Shown piece after piece: positions 23,580 to 32,186 of a stretch of 55,085 bases of DNA. How positions within the stretch are numbered: position 1 is the first letter of the stretch; each line of letters opens with the position of its first letter. The translations under genes were made by a program, and so were the position numbers. The notes below the pieces were generated by a model. The model was not told the origin of the DNA, did not search any database, and saw nothing but the letters and a program-made list of their open reading frames with translations. The DNA comes from Noviherbaspirillum aerium (GTDB lineage: Bacteria > Pseudomonadota > Gammaproteobacteria > Burkholderiales > Burkholderiaceae_D), in contig NZ_VFAH01000034.1 in assembly GCF_008929045.1 (NCBI RefSeq), forward strand, positions 1-55,085. Reading direction: 5' to 3'.

Positions 23580-24519
23580 GTCCAGGAGAATCGAAAGCCC
23601 ATTGCAAAAATGGTGGTCATCGCGCTTGCAGACGACGGCATCAAGCGCATCACGGAGGGCCATGTTCCACCCCAACGGATCACTCCGCCGTTATCGGTAC
23701 CAGCGAAGACTGCATTGGCATATATCTGAAGCACCGCGCCGATTTTGATGCGCTCCTGTCCCCTCAAGAGGCCGACGCGAGTTGGCTGGAAAAGCCTGTC
23801 TGTGACCACGCCCCAGATCGGCATAAATCGTTTCGTGCGATGGCCGCGTCACAGTCGGACGGGCGGAAGTCTACGTCGAGCTCCACAAGCCAAAGGCGAA
23901 GCGCAAGCGTCCTGATGCTGAGACCGACAAGCTGCTTTTCTGTACCGGCGAGGCGCGGGTAGAAACCATCGCGGGCTATCAATGACAAGCGCAATCGGAA
24001 CAGAAAAGAGCGCAATCGCAACGCATGGAACCGCGTGGGCTTGGCCTCAGCCCTTGTTTCACCATCGACCGATGCCACATCCTGCTAGCCAGTAACGAAA
24101 CCGCGCCCGTTGCTGTGTCCGGTTTCCAGAGGCTCATGCGACTCCTGACATCGCTTCACTGTTCCGAACGACCGCCTATGCCGGCGCGAAGTGCGTGCAC
24201 AATCCGACTCTGCGCGATGGCGCAGATCAATGCATCGAACCGGATGATTCAGTACGGCCTGAGTCCGACAAGCACCTGATGGTGGCATGGGCTGCCATCC
24301 CGCCGACGCCTGGTACAACGCTGCAGAATTTCGGCTTGCCGATGTTCGATGAAGGCCTGCCGTCACAATCCACGGGGCGGATCAGCTGTCAGATCTGGCT
24401 TGGTGGTCACAGCAGCGAGATGAGTCCCACTGTCGTAGGGTTACGTGCGATGCGAGAATGATGATGAGGTGACAAATGTCATCTTCAGGAATTGCGGACG
24501 AAATCATCCCGTGTGCATC
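23580..24519. other. Degraded coding region before IS5 copy 2
   Basis: Protein-like pieces occur in different frames, for example TDHSAVIGTSEDCIGIYL near 23670-23730 and VHNPTLRDGADQCIEPDD near 24195. None has a complete frame with a start signal. This is probably decayed plasmid or phage coding DNA. Confidence 0.4.
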
Positions 24520-25425
24520 TAAGAGCGTCTAACAAAATGGAAATGGTTCACGCAGTGCGTTGCGTAGCGTACGCCAGCAAATGATCACGCATCCCAAGCG
24601 GAGAAATCCTTCATGCATATCAGCCCGTCGTTCGTAGCGCACACGCAGGCGACGAAACTGATGCAACCAGGCGAAGGTGCGCTCGACCACCCAGCGCGTC
24701 ATACCCAAGTGGCTGCCATGGCGAGTGAGACGTTTGCCGATCTGCGGCGTAATCTGACGCTGCCGCAGGATACGGCGATACCGTTCGCAGTCGTAACCGC
24801 GATCGGCTTGTACACAGTGAGGCTTGCTTAATGGCCGTCCACGTCGGCCAGCGATCGACGGCACACCGTCGAGCAGCGGCATGAGCTGCGTCGAGTCATG
24901 GCGGTTGGCTGCCGTCAGGATGACGTTGAGCGGCGTGCCATTGCTGTCGACGACAAGGTGATGCTTGCTGCCCGCCTTGCGCCGATCAGTCGGGTTGGGG
25001 CCAGTTTTTTTCCCCCATGCACTGCGCGTACCGACGAACTGTCGGCGATCACGCGCGAGAAATCGAGGCGGTCGGCGTTGCGCAACTTGGCCAGCAGTAC
25101 GCGATGCAGCTTTTCCCAGACACCTGCTTTCTGCCAGTCGCGTGCGCGGCGCCAGCACGTCATGCCCGAGCCGCAACCCATTTCCCGGGGCAGCATTTCC
25201 CATGGCAGGCCAGATTGCAAAATGAAGACGATGCCAGTGAACACACGTCGCTCATCGAACCTCTTGCGGCCGGCCGGCGTCTTGTGTGGCGGTGGGGGCG
25301 GAAGCAATGGGCAAACGATTTCCCATAGTTCATCATCAACCAGTTCGCGGGCCATGATGTCTCTCCACGGAACAACTTGGAAAGATCATTGGACCGCAAT
25401 CACCCCATTTAGTTAGACGCTCTAA
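24520..25425 (-). mobile_element. IS5-family insertion sequence, copy 2 (with TAA target duplication)
   Basis: The element proper spans 24523-25422 (900 bp). It has the same ends and orientation as copy 1, with TAA on both sides (24520-24522, 25423-25425). It is the more intact copy: the transposase keeps VVERTFAW and lacks the 5-bp duplication of copy 1. The two copies bracket about 14.2 kb including the relaxase genes. Confidence 0.92.
24529..25355 (-). CDS. IS5-family transposase made by -1 frameshifting
   Basis: ORF A (25355-24915) encodes the DNA-binding N-terminus and the first catalytic Asp (IADSSSV). A run of seven A residues at the codons GGA AAA AAA lets ribosomes slip by -1 into ORF B (to 24529). 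ORF B carries the second Asp (ANRHDSTQ region) and the Glu (VVERTFAWLHQFRRLR). The fusion is a DDE transposase that cuts and joins the element ends. Parts of ORF B in frame upstream of the slip site are open in this copy but are not the natural start. Confidence 0.85.
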
Positions 25426-25616
25426 GTCAAAGGGACGGACACCGCGGGTTGTGCTGTCGACGTGAGATGTGTCCGGCCACATCGAATGCCTGCATACCCA
25501 GCCATTGCTGGCTTGGTCGCAACGTCTTGCCCTTTGGGTGACAGGGTCTCGTGGGTCGTAAAAACCGGAAGGCAAGTATGTTTTACTTAGTTCGCGTTCC
25601 CTTTTCAGCAGACAGA

Positions 25617-26000
25617 TCATCTAGAGCTTGGGCTGAGGCCATGGAGCTGCGGTAGTTGTTCCCAGAAGGCTCGGTTCCTATGAAATTCCTCACGGACGAA
25701 TCGAGGAATACCACTCATTGCAATGAGCCGCAGTAGGGCAATGCAATCTTCTTCGGTGGCGTAGTCAAGCAGCGCAAGGCTCAGAACGTTGAACCGGAAC
25801 CGTCGTTGGTCAAATAAATTCATCAGCAATGCGGCAACGACCCGATGCTGATCGGACCGAGAGCGCACACGTGTCGAAAGGCGTTCGAACGCCGTAATGC
25901 CTTGGTCTGCAATTCTTGCGTTCTCTGCTTCCCGCCGCATCAAGTCTACGATTTCCTGTGGCGAGAGTAGTGCGGTGTTTCTTTCCTCTTTATAGGTCAT
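25617..26000 (-). CDS. Hypothetical protein, paralogue of 26548-26946 (DUF7673-like pattern)
   Basis: This 127-residue protein has the core ITAFERLSTRVRSRSDQHR, then VVAALLMNLFDQRRFRFNVLSLALLDYATEEDCIALLRLI. The gene at 26548-26946 has IEAFDRLRAVADGDSKQPR followed by VVASLLLHIFDNRRFPFSIGWLGVLDFERANDCILVLTMVI. They are clearly one family, arranged divergently 547 bp apart. The layout (ALxRL, a Gln/Arg-Val-Ala core, then a hydrophobic helix) recalls the plasmid-borne DUF7673 proteins, but I am not certain. Function unknown. Confidence 0.55.
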   Translation of the reverse strand: MTYKEERNTALLSPQEIVDLMRREAENARIADQGITAFERLSTRVRSRSDQHRVVAALLMNLFDQRRFRFNVLSLALLDYATEEDCIALLRLIAMSGIPRFVREEFHRNRAFWEQLPQLHGLSPSSR

Positions 26001-26547
26001 GCGGCGCCCCTTCAGATTGGTACCCGGTATATGCGTCTAGCGAAGTCAGTGTTCGCTCGGACAACGCAGCAATGGTAACGAGAAGAGTTTGCGGTTCTGC
26101 AGTATCAGTACTTGCAGTTTAATTTTCTTATCTACAGCAAGTAAAAGAGACGATGCGCGAACAACAAAACTTCAGCAAGGATGCACTGCGCGACCGTATG
26201 CCGAATGTGATCTATTGGCGGCGCCATATCTGCTCGCCAAGACAGACAACCTCCGTGTCGGTTGATCTGGCCAACGCCAGTGCCATGTGCGGTCGGTCCT
26301 TGAAGTCCAGCACGGAAGCATCCGGCACCGCGACTCTGGGCATGGTTGTAAGGTCCGGCTGCCCCGCATATTTTTTGGGTCAAAGGCCACAACATGGGGC
26401 TGCAACGGAATTACTGCAGCGGTGCATATCGACTGGTGTAATCTCCGGCTATTGGCAGTGATTATTTTGAAGGCGCTGTCTCGTGTTACGCACCACTGCC
26501 CCTCGGCTAAAAAAGACAGCAAGTCGGTGAGGATGAAAAGGAGAGCT
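26001..26547. other. Divergent intergenic region
   Basis: It lies between the two divergent paralogues. An open frame from ATG 26153 (102 codons, weak AGAG leader) is not convincing. The region should hold promoters for both genes. Confidence 0.35.
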
Positions 26548-26946
26548 ATGCAAGACGATCAGTTGACTCGCCAAGGCGGGCGTAGCGGCGAAGCGGCGCT
26601 CGCGATGATCTTGAATTGGAAGGGCCAGCAGCGTGAAGTTGTTCAGGCGGGAATCGAAGCCTTTGACCGATTACGCGCTGTCGCCGATGGCGACAGCAAG
26701 CAGCCACGTGTAGTCGCGTCCCTGCTGCTACATATTTTTGACAACCGCCGCTTCCCTTTTTCCATCGGTTGGCTCGGCGTGCTCGATTTCGAGCGCGCAA
26801 ATGATTGTATCCTGGTACTTACGATGGTCATTCAGTATGGTGTCAACGAAGAATTGCGCCGGCGTTTTGCCGTTGTCGAATATTGGGATAACCTATCGCA
26901 ACGCCATCAGATCAAGGCAAGGCGGCGATGCAGTTGGGATTTGTGA
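26548..26946 (+). CDS. Hypothetical protein, paralogue of 25617-26000 (DUF7673-like pattern)
   Basis: A 132-residue protein starting MQDDQLTRQGGRSGEAAL at 26548. AGGAGAG just upstream decides this start over the in-frame ATG at 26533. The central core matches the divergent gene at 25617-26000. Its second half ends VEYWDNLSQRHQ, corresponding to AFWEQLPQLHG in the paralogue. No catalytic or binding motif is visible. It is followed by a gene-free stretch and then the convergent recombinase gene. Confidence 0.58.
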   Translation: MQDDQLTRQGGRSGEAALAMILNWKGQQREVVQAGIEAFDRLRAVADGDSKQPRVVASLLLHIFDNRRFPFSIGWLGVLDFERANDCILVLTMVIQYGVNEELRRRFAVVEYWDNLSQRHQIKARRRCSWDL

Positions 26947-27299
26947 TGCGATCTATCGCGCGCTTTGAAACGCTGTCCTTGTCAGGCAACCAGCCCTTTG
27001 TCGCTGGGGTGCATAGACCGGTCCAATTCCGGTCCGGCTATGGATGCCCGAGTGATGGCCTGCCGCAAGAAGTCGTCATGCCAATTTGGTCATCACGCCG
27101 CGCGAACCGTGTTGACGCCGTGTCTCTGGCGTCTGACGGCGCGAGCGGTTATGGCGGATCCGAGTGCAGAGACAATTCGAACAGGAGAATGGCGAGGGTG
27201 ACCTGCATGCTCGCTAAGCATCAAAGGTTCGGCAGTCCAACCCATCCTGCTGTGCGTGATCATCGCGGCCCTTCAATGGCAGCTCCGGCAACATTGCGC
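26947..27299. other. Gene-free stretch
   Basis: No supported gene. It includes a short inverted repeat GACCGG...CCGGTC near 27016-27035. Confidence 0.35.
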
Positions 27300-28406
27300 T
27301 TACCAGAGAAAGCGAGGGTCTTGCTGCATTCGTCGGTACTGTTGCCGTTCTTTGATGCGTCCGGCGTTGGCATGATCATCATATAAATCAACGGATTCAA
27401 CGTCGTGTAAGCCGAGAAGCTGTTGCAAGGTCGTCGCCGGCGTTTGCTTGGCGAGCTCCCGTTCCGCGAAGGTGTTGCGTAGAGTCCTGCCCCCGAGGTG
27501 GGCAGGTGCTAGCCCTGCCCGTTCAAAAGTACGTCGAACGCATGAATATAACGTCGCGGGATCGAGCCGCTCGTGCGGTGTCTTCAATTGTTCCGCCGGT
27601 GGGAATAGGCGATTGGCGGGAAGTTTTCGCGCCCGGTGTTCGCCGACCCAGTCCATCACAATCGGTATGGCAAATGCATGCAGGATCGTAGTATGGCGAG
27701 CCCGAAGACCATCGGGGCTCTTTTTCACATCGATGGTGACTTGATTGCCGTGGCGATCGAAAATGACCGCAGACCGCTCCAGCCTCAGCACTTCGGAAGG
27801 CAATAGACCTGCTCCCAGCATCGTAATAAGCATTGCACCGTCTCTGCGTTTCTTCCAATGCGTTTTCGGCCCGCCTGGTAAAGCCAGAATGAATTGTTCC
27901 GCCTGTGCTTCAGTGAGCGCCTGGCGTTCCAAGTTTTTGCCGGTACCGTTGGGCGAGCCGGACAAGATAGCGCTGGCTTGATGGGCTGGATTAGGTTGAA
28001 TTCCGAGTTCAGCAAACACCCGTTCGAGGATTTGCAGGTACTTGACACGAATACGGCTAGTAACCCGCCTGGCATCGACCGCGCGCGAACGGCCTTCCAA
28101 GAAGTCGAAAATATGGCCGCTCGTTGCGGTCGTCAAGTCGACACCATCAGCGTCGAGGTGCCGGATGAAGCGGGAAAACATGGCGACGACCACCTTGATT
28201 GACGACGGGGCGAGTTGATATGGGCGCCCGGTTTTCGTGTCAATCGGGGGTAACCGTCTTCCAAGCCGTTGGTACTGCGGTGACATCACAAATGAGGTAA
28301 ACGCCTGCAGAGGATCTGCAATCCAGTCCGGATACGAGACACCTGTCATGTTAGTCAGTTGGTAAGAGCCCAATATACCGGATAGTTTATCAGGCTTGAC
28401 GCCCAC
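27300..28406 (-). CDS. Tyrosine-recombinase-like integrase with altered active site
   Basis: This 368-residue protein has a core-binding N-terminal part (about 40-145) and a C-terminal catalytic fold. At the place of the first catalytic Arg (usual GLRxSE) it reads GAGLLPSEVLRLE. At the HxLRH box it has GGRTLRNTFAE, keeping the second Arg but not the two histidines. The nucleophile region LLGLHDVESVDLYDDH keeps Tyr. The fold is clear, but activity would be atypical or lost. It starts from GTG 28406 with a weak ribosome binding site. Its position between the divergent paralogue pair and the par/rep genes suggests a role in multimer resolution or element integration. Confidence 0.78.
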   Translation of the reverse strand: MGVKPDKLSGILGSYQLTNMTGVSYPDWIADPLQAFTSFVMSPQYQRLGRRLPPIDTKTGRPYQLAPSSIKVVVAMFSRFIRHLDADGVDLTTATSGHIFDFLEGRSRAVDARRVTSRIRVKYLQILERVFAELGIQPNPAHQASAILSGSPNGTGKNLERQALTEAQAEQFILALPGGPKTHWKKRRDGAMLITMLGAGLLPSEVLRLERSAVIFDRHGNQVTIDVKKSPDGLRARHTTILHAFAIPIVMDWVGEHRARKLPANRLFPPAEQLKTPHERLDPATLYSCVRRTFERAGLAPAHLGGRTLRNTFAERELAKQTPATTLQQLLGLHDVESVDLYDDHANAGRIKERQQYRRMQQDPRFLW

Positions 28407-29289
28407 TAGAACGTCAACTATCTATTAAACGCAATTAATAAAGTGATTCAGAACTATTAGGAAGAGCCTGCGCGCTGAATACGCACCGCAATATGCATGC
28501 AGCTGTCAGGCAAGGCCCTGCCAGCTATTCGGTAGCCCCGCCAGCAGCAGCTAATCGGAGCACCCCTAACCCTTTCTTTATTAATTGTGTTTTTTGCTAA
28601 GGGGTTGCGCGCTATTCTACCCTTGCTACGGTGGCATTGCCGCCCTTCTGGCGTTGGTCCGGGTTGTGAATCTCTGGTGCCTGCCTCGTACGCTATTGGA
28701 TTTAAGCGGTCAATCTCCTGTACAAGATGCCAACGTCAGGTAACCTGGGGTGGTGATACCAAGCCAGTACGAACCGCAGGCATTCAGACTAGGGTTCGAA
28801 CATGTCTTCAACAGCTACTATCAACTGGCCACAGAGGATCGTATCGGCTCCGATTCTTATCCGGTAGGAAGCCTTGCTGCACTTCGGGAGTCTCGTAGAA
28901 CAGCGAAGCGATCGCCGGCGTTCTAATTATTCAGGGCGCGGTGAAGTATCGGATTCCCAAGGAAACCCAATGCGCGTCGTCATTCTTGTCTTGGACGCCA
29001 GTTGACACAGAGTCCGCACCAGGGCAATTGGCAACCGTCCGAATGCTGACCAGCTGAATTCCTTGCTGCAATATCTGCATGGGGAGCACTTTTGCATGGA
29101 GAGTCAAGATAAACCGGTTTAAAAGTGTCGATTTATCGTCTTCAAAGCCCTGGTCCGCGATAAAGTTAACTGGATTTCCATAAAAATACTCGTTACTATT
29201 CAGATACGGAAGTCTACGCGGTTGGGTATGTTCTGCGCTTCATCAACCAATTCGATGCGTATGTTGAAATTCTACGCAACCGAGTATGG
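28407..29289. other. Intergenic region upstream of the par genes
   Basis: No supported gene. It contains the palindrome TAAACCGGTTTA (29110-29121) and part of the inverted repeat at 29268-29310, possible partition or regulatory sites. Confidence 0.4.
29110..29121. repeat. 12-bp perfect palindrome, candidate parS or operator
   Basis: TAAACCGGTTTA is its own reverse complement. ParB-type proteins bind palindromes of this general kind, but only one copy is seen, so it could also be a ParA operator. Confidence 0.3.
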
Positions 29290-29310
29290 TTGCCTATTTC
29301 ACGTAGAATT
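29268..29310. repeat. Inverted repeat AATTCTACG / CGTAGAATT before the parA region
   Basis: Exact 9-bp arms (29268-29276 and 29302-29310) with a 25-nt spacer containing CAACCG/GGTTGC. It is just upstream of the parA remnant and may be an autoregulatory operator. Confidence 0.4.
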
Positions 29311-29337
29311 CTGCATGCTTGGATTCAGGAGAGTTCG

Positions 29338-29634
29338 ATGTTGAAATGTAGTGAGCATCTAGAGAGGGAAATTTCCGGCACTGTAACCGACGCCACTGGT
29401 CGCGGGCACCGTTTTGCCGGTTCTACGGCAGAACGGTCGGCGCTTACCGACCTGTCTGAGCGGTGCATTCTTGACATTGCGCCCGGTTTCTTGTTGAACG
29501 TACAAAACACCAAACGTGGCGTTGGCAAGACCACTGTAGTCGTTGGCCTTCATCAGTGTCTATCATCACCGCCCCATCGTGTTTTGACCATTGACGCAGA
29601 CCCCGCAATCCAATGCAAATATGCGGACAGCTAG
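29338..29634 (+). pseudogene. ParA-like ATPase remnant
   Basis: The 98-residue frame starts with a good AGGAGAG leader (MLKCSEHLEREISGTV). It then contains NVQNTKRGVGKTTVVVGL, a ParA Walker A motif (usual KGGVGKTT), and VLTIDADPAIQC, the ParA segment around the switch Asp. The frame stops right after it. The rest of a ParA protein is missing, and an intact parA follows 21 bp downstream. It is a leftover of a second partition gene, or a truncated regulator. Confidence 0.6.
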
Positions 29635-29655
29635 GATACCAGGTAGGAGAAATAT

Positions 29656-30864
29656 ATGCTGTTAAAGGATGTACCGCTGGCACGAAAGTCCATCGACATT
29701 GACAAGGTCATATCAGTGTCAAAGCGTGCGCGCGCGACGCTACTCGAGGTACGCGACCGGATGCTTGAACCTCACCCGCGTAAAACGCCGCCGGTGATAT
29801 CGAGTACCCGTTTGATGCAATTACTGGATGTTGACCGCTCCCGCTTCAACTATCTGATCCAAAAGGGAGAAATTCCGAACGGCATCATTAAGGGGAGTAA
29901 CCGCGGGCGTGAGTTTCTACTTGCGGTTGTGCAAGACACTGTTCGTCGGCTGGTGCCTGAGCGACTTCGACCACCGGGCGCACCTGGCATGACGTTGTGT
30001 GTAGGAAATTTCAAGGGTGGGGTCGGTAAGACCACGCTCGCCGTTGCCCTTGCGCAAGGCCTTAGCCTACATGGCCACAAAGTTTGCATGATGGACCTTG
30101 ATCCGCAGGCAAGCACAACTACGCTGTTTGGCAAGGTACCTGAGGCGGAAGTTGAGGAATCGGAAACGGTAATGCCTCTTGTATATGGCGACGTGGAAAC
30201 GTTAGCCGGGGTGCCACAAGAAACTTACTGGCCCGGCATCGATTTGATTCCATCGGCCCCATACCTTTTTGGTGCTGACTATTTCCTTCCTTCGCGGCAG
30301 GCGGATGACCCGTCGTTCGAGTTTTGGGAACTGCTCAACGGGGCCATGGATCCGTTGCGCGATAAATACGACGTCATCATTATCGATACACCGCCAACCC
30401 TGAGCTATCTGGCGACGGCCGCGTTCATGGCGTCGGACGGCATGATCGTCCCCGTGCCGCCGGAAGCGCTCGACTACGCGTCAAGCACCATGTTCTGGGG
30501 TCAATTCGCCGAACTCTTCGCGAGCCTGCGCGACTCACGCAAGCTTTCCAAGACATTTGATTTTGTCAAAATCGTGCTTTCCAAGGTGAAGGCAAAGAAG
30601 GTAAAGGACCGCATGGATGCCACGGATGCGACCCGTTCACTTTTGCAGCATACCTATCCAGAATTCATAGGCCGTTGCGAGCTGCCGGTATCCGACGTAG
30701 TAAGCAATGCCGCCGCCGAATTCCGGACGTTATACGATTTATCGTCGTATGCCGGATCCGCGAAGGCGGTCGCCGCCTTCGACGCATTCGTTGAAGAGAT
30801 TGAGCTCGAAATGCTGGAAACATGGAAATCAGTTCAGGAGGAGGTCACCGATGGGGTTAGCTGA
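29656..30864 (+). CDS. parA: ParA partition ATPase
   Basis: This 402-residue ParA is of type Ia. An N-terminal helix-turn-helix region (about residues 48-80, STRLMQLLDVDRSRFNYLIQ) allows binding to its own promoter. The deviant Walker A is FKGGVGKTT (119-127), followed by MDLDPQAS and the Walker B IIIDTPP. It drives segregation of the replicon with ParB by ATP-dependent binding to the nucleoid. It starts MLLKDVPLARKSIDID after an AGGAG leader. Its end overlaps parB by 14 nt. Together with the downstream rep-like gene it marks a plasmid or chromid maintenance locus. Confidence 0.93.
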   Translation: MLLKDVPLARKSIDIDKVISVSKRARATLLEVRDRMLEPHPRKTPPVISSTRLMQLLDVDRSRFNYLIQKGEIPNGIIKGSNRGREFLLAVVQDTVRRLVPERLRPPGAPGMTLCVGNFKGGVGKTTLAVALAQGLSLHGHKVCMMDLDPQASTTTLFGKVPEAEVEESETVMPLVYGDVETLAGVPQETYWPGIDLIPSAPYLFGADYFLPSRQADDPSFEFWELLNGAMDPLRDKYDVIIIDTPPTLSYLATAAFMASDGMIVPVPPEALDYASSTMFWGQFAELFASLRDSRKLSKTFDFVKIVLSKVKAKKVKDRMDATDATRSLLQHTYPEFIGRCELPVSDVVSNAAAEFRTLYDLSSYAGSAKAVAAFDAFVEEIELEMLETWKSVQEEVTDGVS

Positions 30865-31831
30865 CCGGATGAAGAAAACGACCGCAGGCTTGTCCGATGC
30901 GGTCGAAAAGCGCATGAACAGTGACACGGAGGCGACCCGCAAGCCGGTCACCATGCCAGGGCAACTTGGCGCTTTTCGGCTGGAAGCGCAGCGTTATGCC
31001 GACCGCATTGAGGAACTGGAAGCGAAGCTTTCCAATCTGCCGTACAGCAAATTGAAGCTTAGCGATTTGCATGAGCTGGAGGGACGGCGACGGAAGTTAA
31101 GCAACGAACAGTTTCACGAACTGGTCGAGAACTTGCGGAACAACGATTTAATGACGCCGATCACGGTACGACCTCGCGAAACCGGTGGCTTCGAGATTAT
31201 TTCAGGGCATAACCGGGTCGCCGCGTATCAGCAACTTGGGCGTGATGAGATCGAGGCGGTGATCCGCACGATGGATGATGACAAGGCATTGATGGGCGCC
31301 TTTTACGCAAACCTGCTGCAACCGCAACTGCCCGACTTCGAAAAGTTTCTTGGCTTTATGGCCGTGCGAGCGCTCAATCCGTCTCTCACGGTGGATCAAC
31401 TGGCAGAGCAGGCAGGCATATCATCAAGCCATGTACGCCGACTGATGTCTTATGAAGACCTGCCCGAGGCTGCCATTCGCATTCTCGAAGCCAGTCCTGG
31501 GTGTCTAGGCTCCAGCGCTGCCAGTGAGCTGGCAAAGTTTTCCAAGGCGGGTAAGAGCGATGCGGTGATCGAAGTTATCAAGGGCTTATCGGAAGGAAAG
31601 CTAACCCAGGAAGAATCGGTACGTATTGTCGCGCAGACACAGGCGACCCAAGCACCGAAGACCGCTGAGCGACCCAAACCGATTTCCATCAAACGTGGGA
31701 AGGAAAAGTTCATGACGATCCGACCCACTGCATCGCCGACCGTCTTCCGGCTCGATTTCGAGGACGCGGGTGATGCCACCACCGTGATGGCAGAGTTTCA
31801 GGATTGGCTGAAACAGCATTTTTTGAAGTAA
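30851..31831 (+). CDS. parB: ParB partition protein
   Basis: A 326-residue ParB. The N-terminal CTP-binding domain contains LHELEGRRRKLSNEQFHELV, LRNNDLMTPITVRP and IISGHNRVAAYQQLG (the GxxR box). The central helix-turn-helix reads SLTVDQLAEQAGISSSHVRRLMSYEDLP. The C-terminus (FRLDFEDAGDATTVMAEFQDWLKQ) is the dimerisation part. It binds parS and loads as a clamp that stimulates ParA. The start ATG 30851 overlaps parA by 14 nt and is preceded by AGGAGG. A hairpin follows about 115 bp downstream. Confidence 0.92.
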   Translation: MGLADRMKKTTAGLSDAVEKRMNSDTEATRKPVTMPGQLGAFRLEAQRYADRIEELEAKLSNLPYSKLKLSDLHELEGRRRKLSNEQFHELVENLRNNDLMTPITVRPRETGGFEIISGHNRVAAYQQLGRDEIEAVIRTMDDDKALMGAFYANLLQPQLPDFEKFLGFMAVRALNPSLTVDQLAEQAGISSSHVRRLMSYEDLPEAAIRILEASPGCLGSSAASELAKFSKAGKSDAVIEVIKGLSEGKLTQEESVRIVAQTQATQAPKTAERPKPISIKRGKEKFMTIRPTASPTVFRLDFEDAGDATTVMAEFQDWLKQHFLK

Positions 31832-31944
31832 GTGACGCTTCACCGACTTGGAGTGCCTTTAAAATCAACGACTTATCAAAAAACGTTCTTTGGAGAGCTG
31901 ACATGACCACTTAGAACCGAGCGTTTGACTGGGGCCTAAAAGAC

Positions 31945-31970
31945 AATCGCCCGCTGGGGAGCGGGCGGTT
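31945..31970 (+). terminator. Probable terminator after parB
   Basis: CGCCCGCT (31948-31955), loop GGGG and AGCGGGCG (31960-31967) form an 8-bp stem extended by three weaker pairs. The T-run is poor (GTTATCTG), so termination may be partial. Confidence 0.55.
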
Positions 31971-32186
31971 ATCTGTAATTGAAGAACCCGGGGAGATTCT
32001 TAATCACTCAGCAGATTCGAGTCTATCCCGAAGTTCTTCAGTTCGCAAGAAGCCACCACGACTTTTTGCACATTGACTGAAGAATTATCGCGGCCTTGCG
32101 CATTCGCGCGCAGCTTGCTGCCCTTTTTCTTGATCGATGTGTGCCATTAAACCATTCCGCCTGGCGCCAGGCATTGGAGTGCGATT

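Noticed and set aside
28587-28898. 103-codon frame upstream of the par region
   Set aside because: No ribosome binding site or recognisable sequence, and a composition rich in Cys and Arg.
32000-32150. Minus-strand coding-like tail (NSSVNVQKVVVASCELKN)
   Set aside because: The protein-like part has no start codon in frame; at best it is a tiny gene remnant before the rep-like gene.
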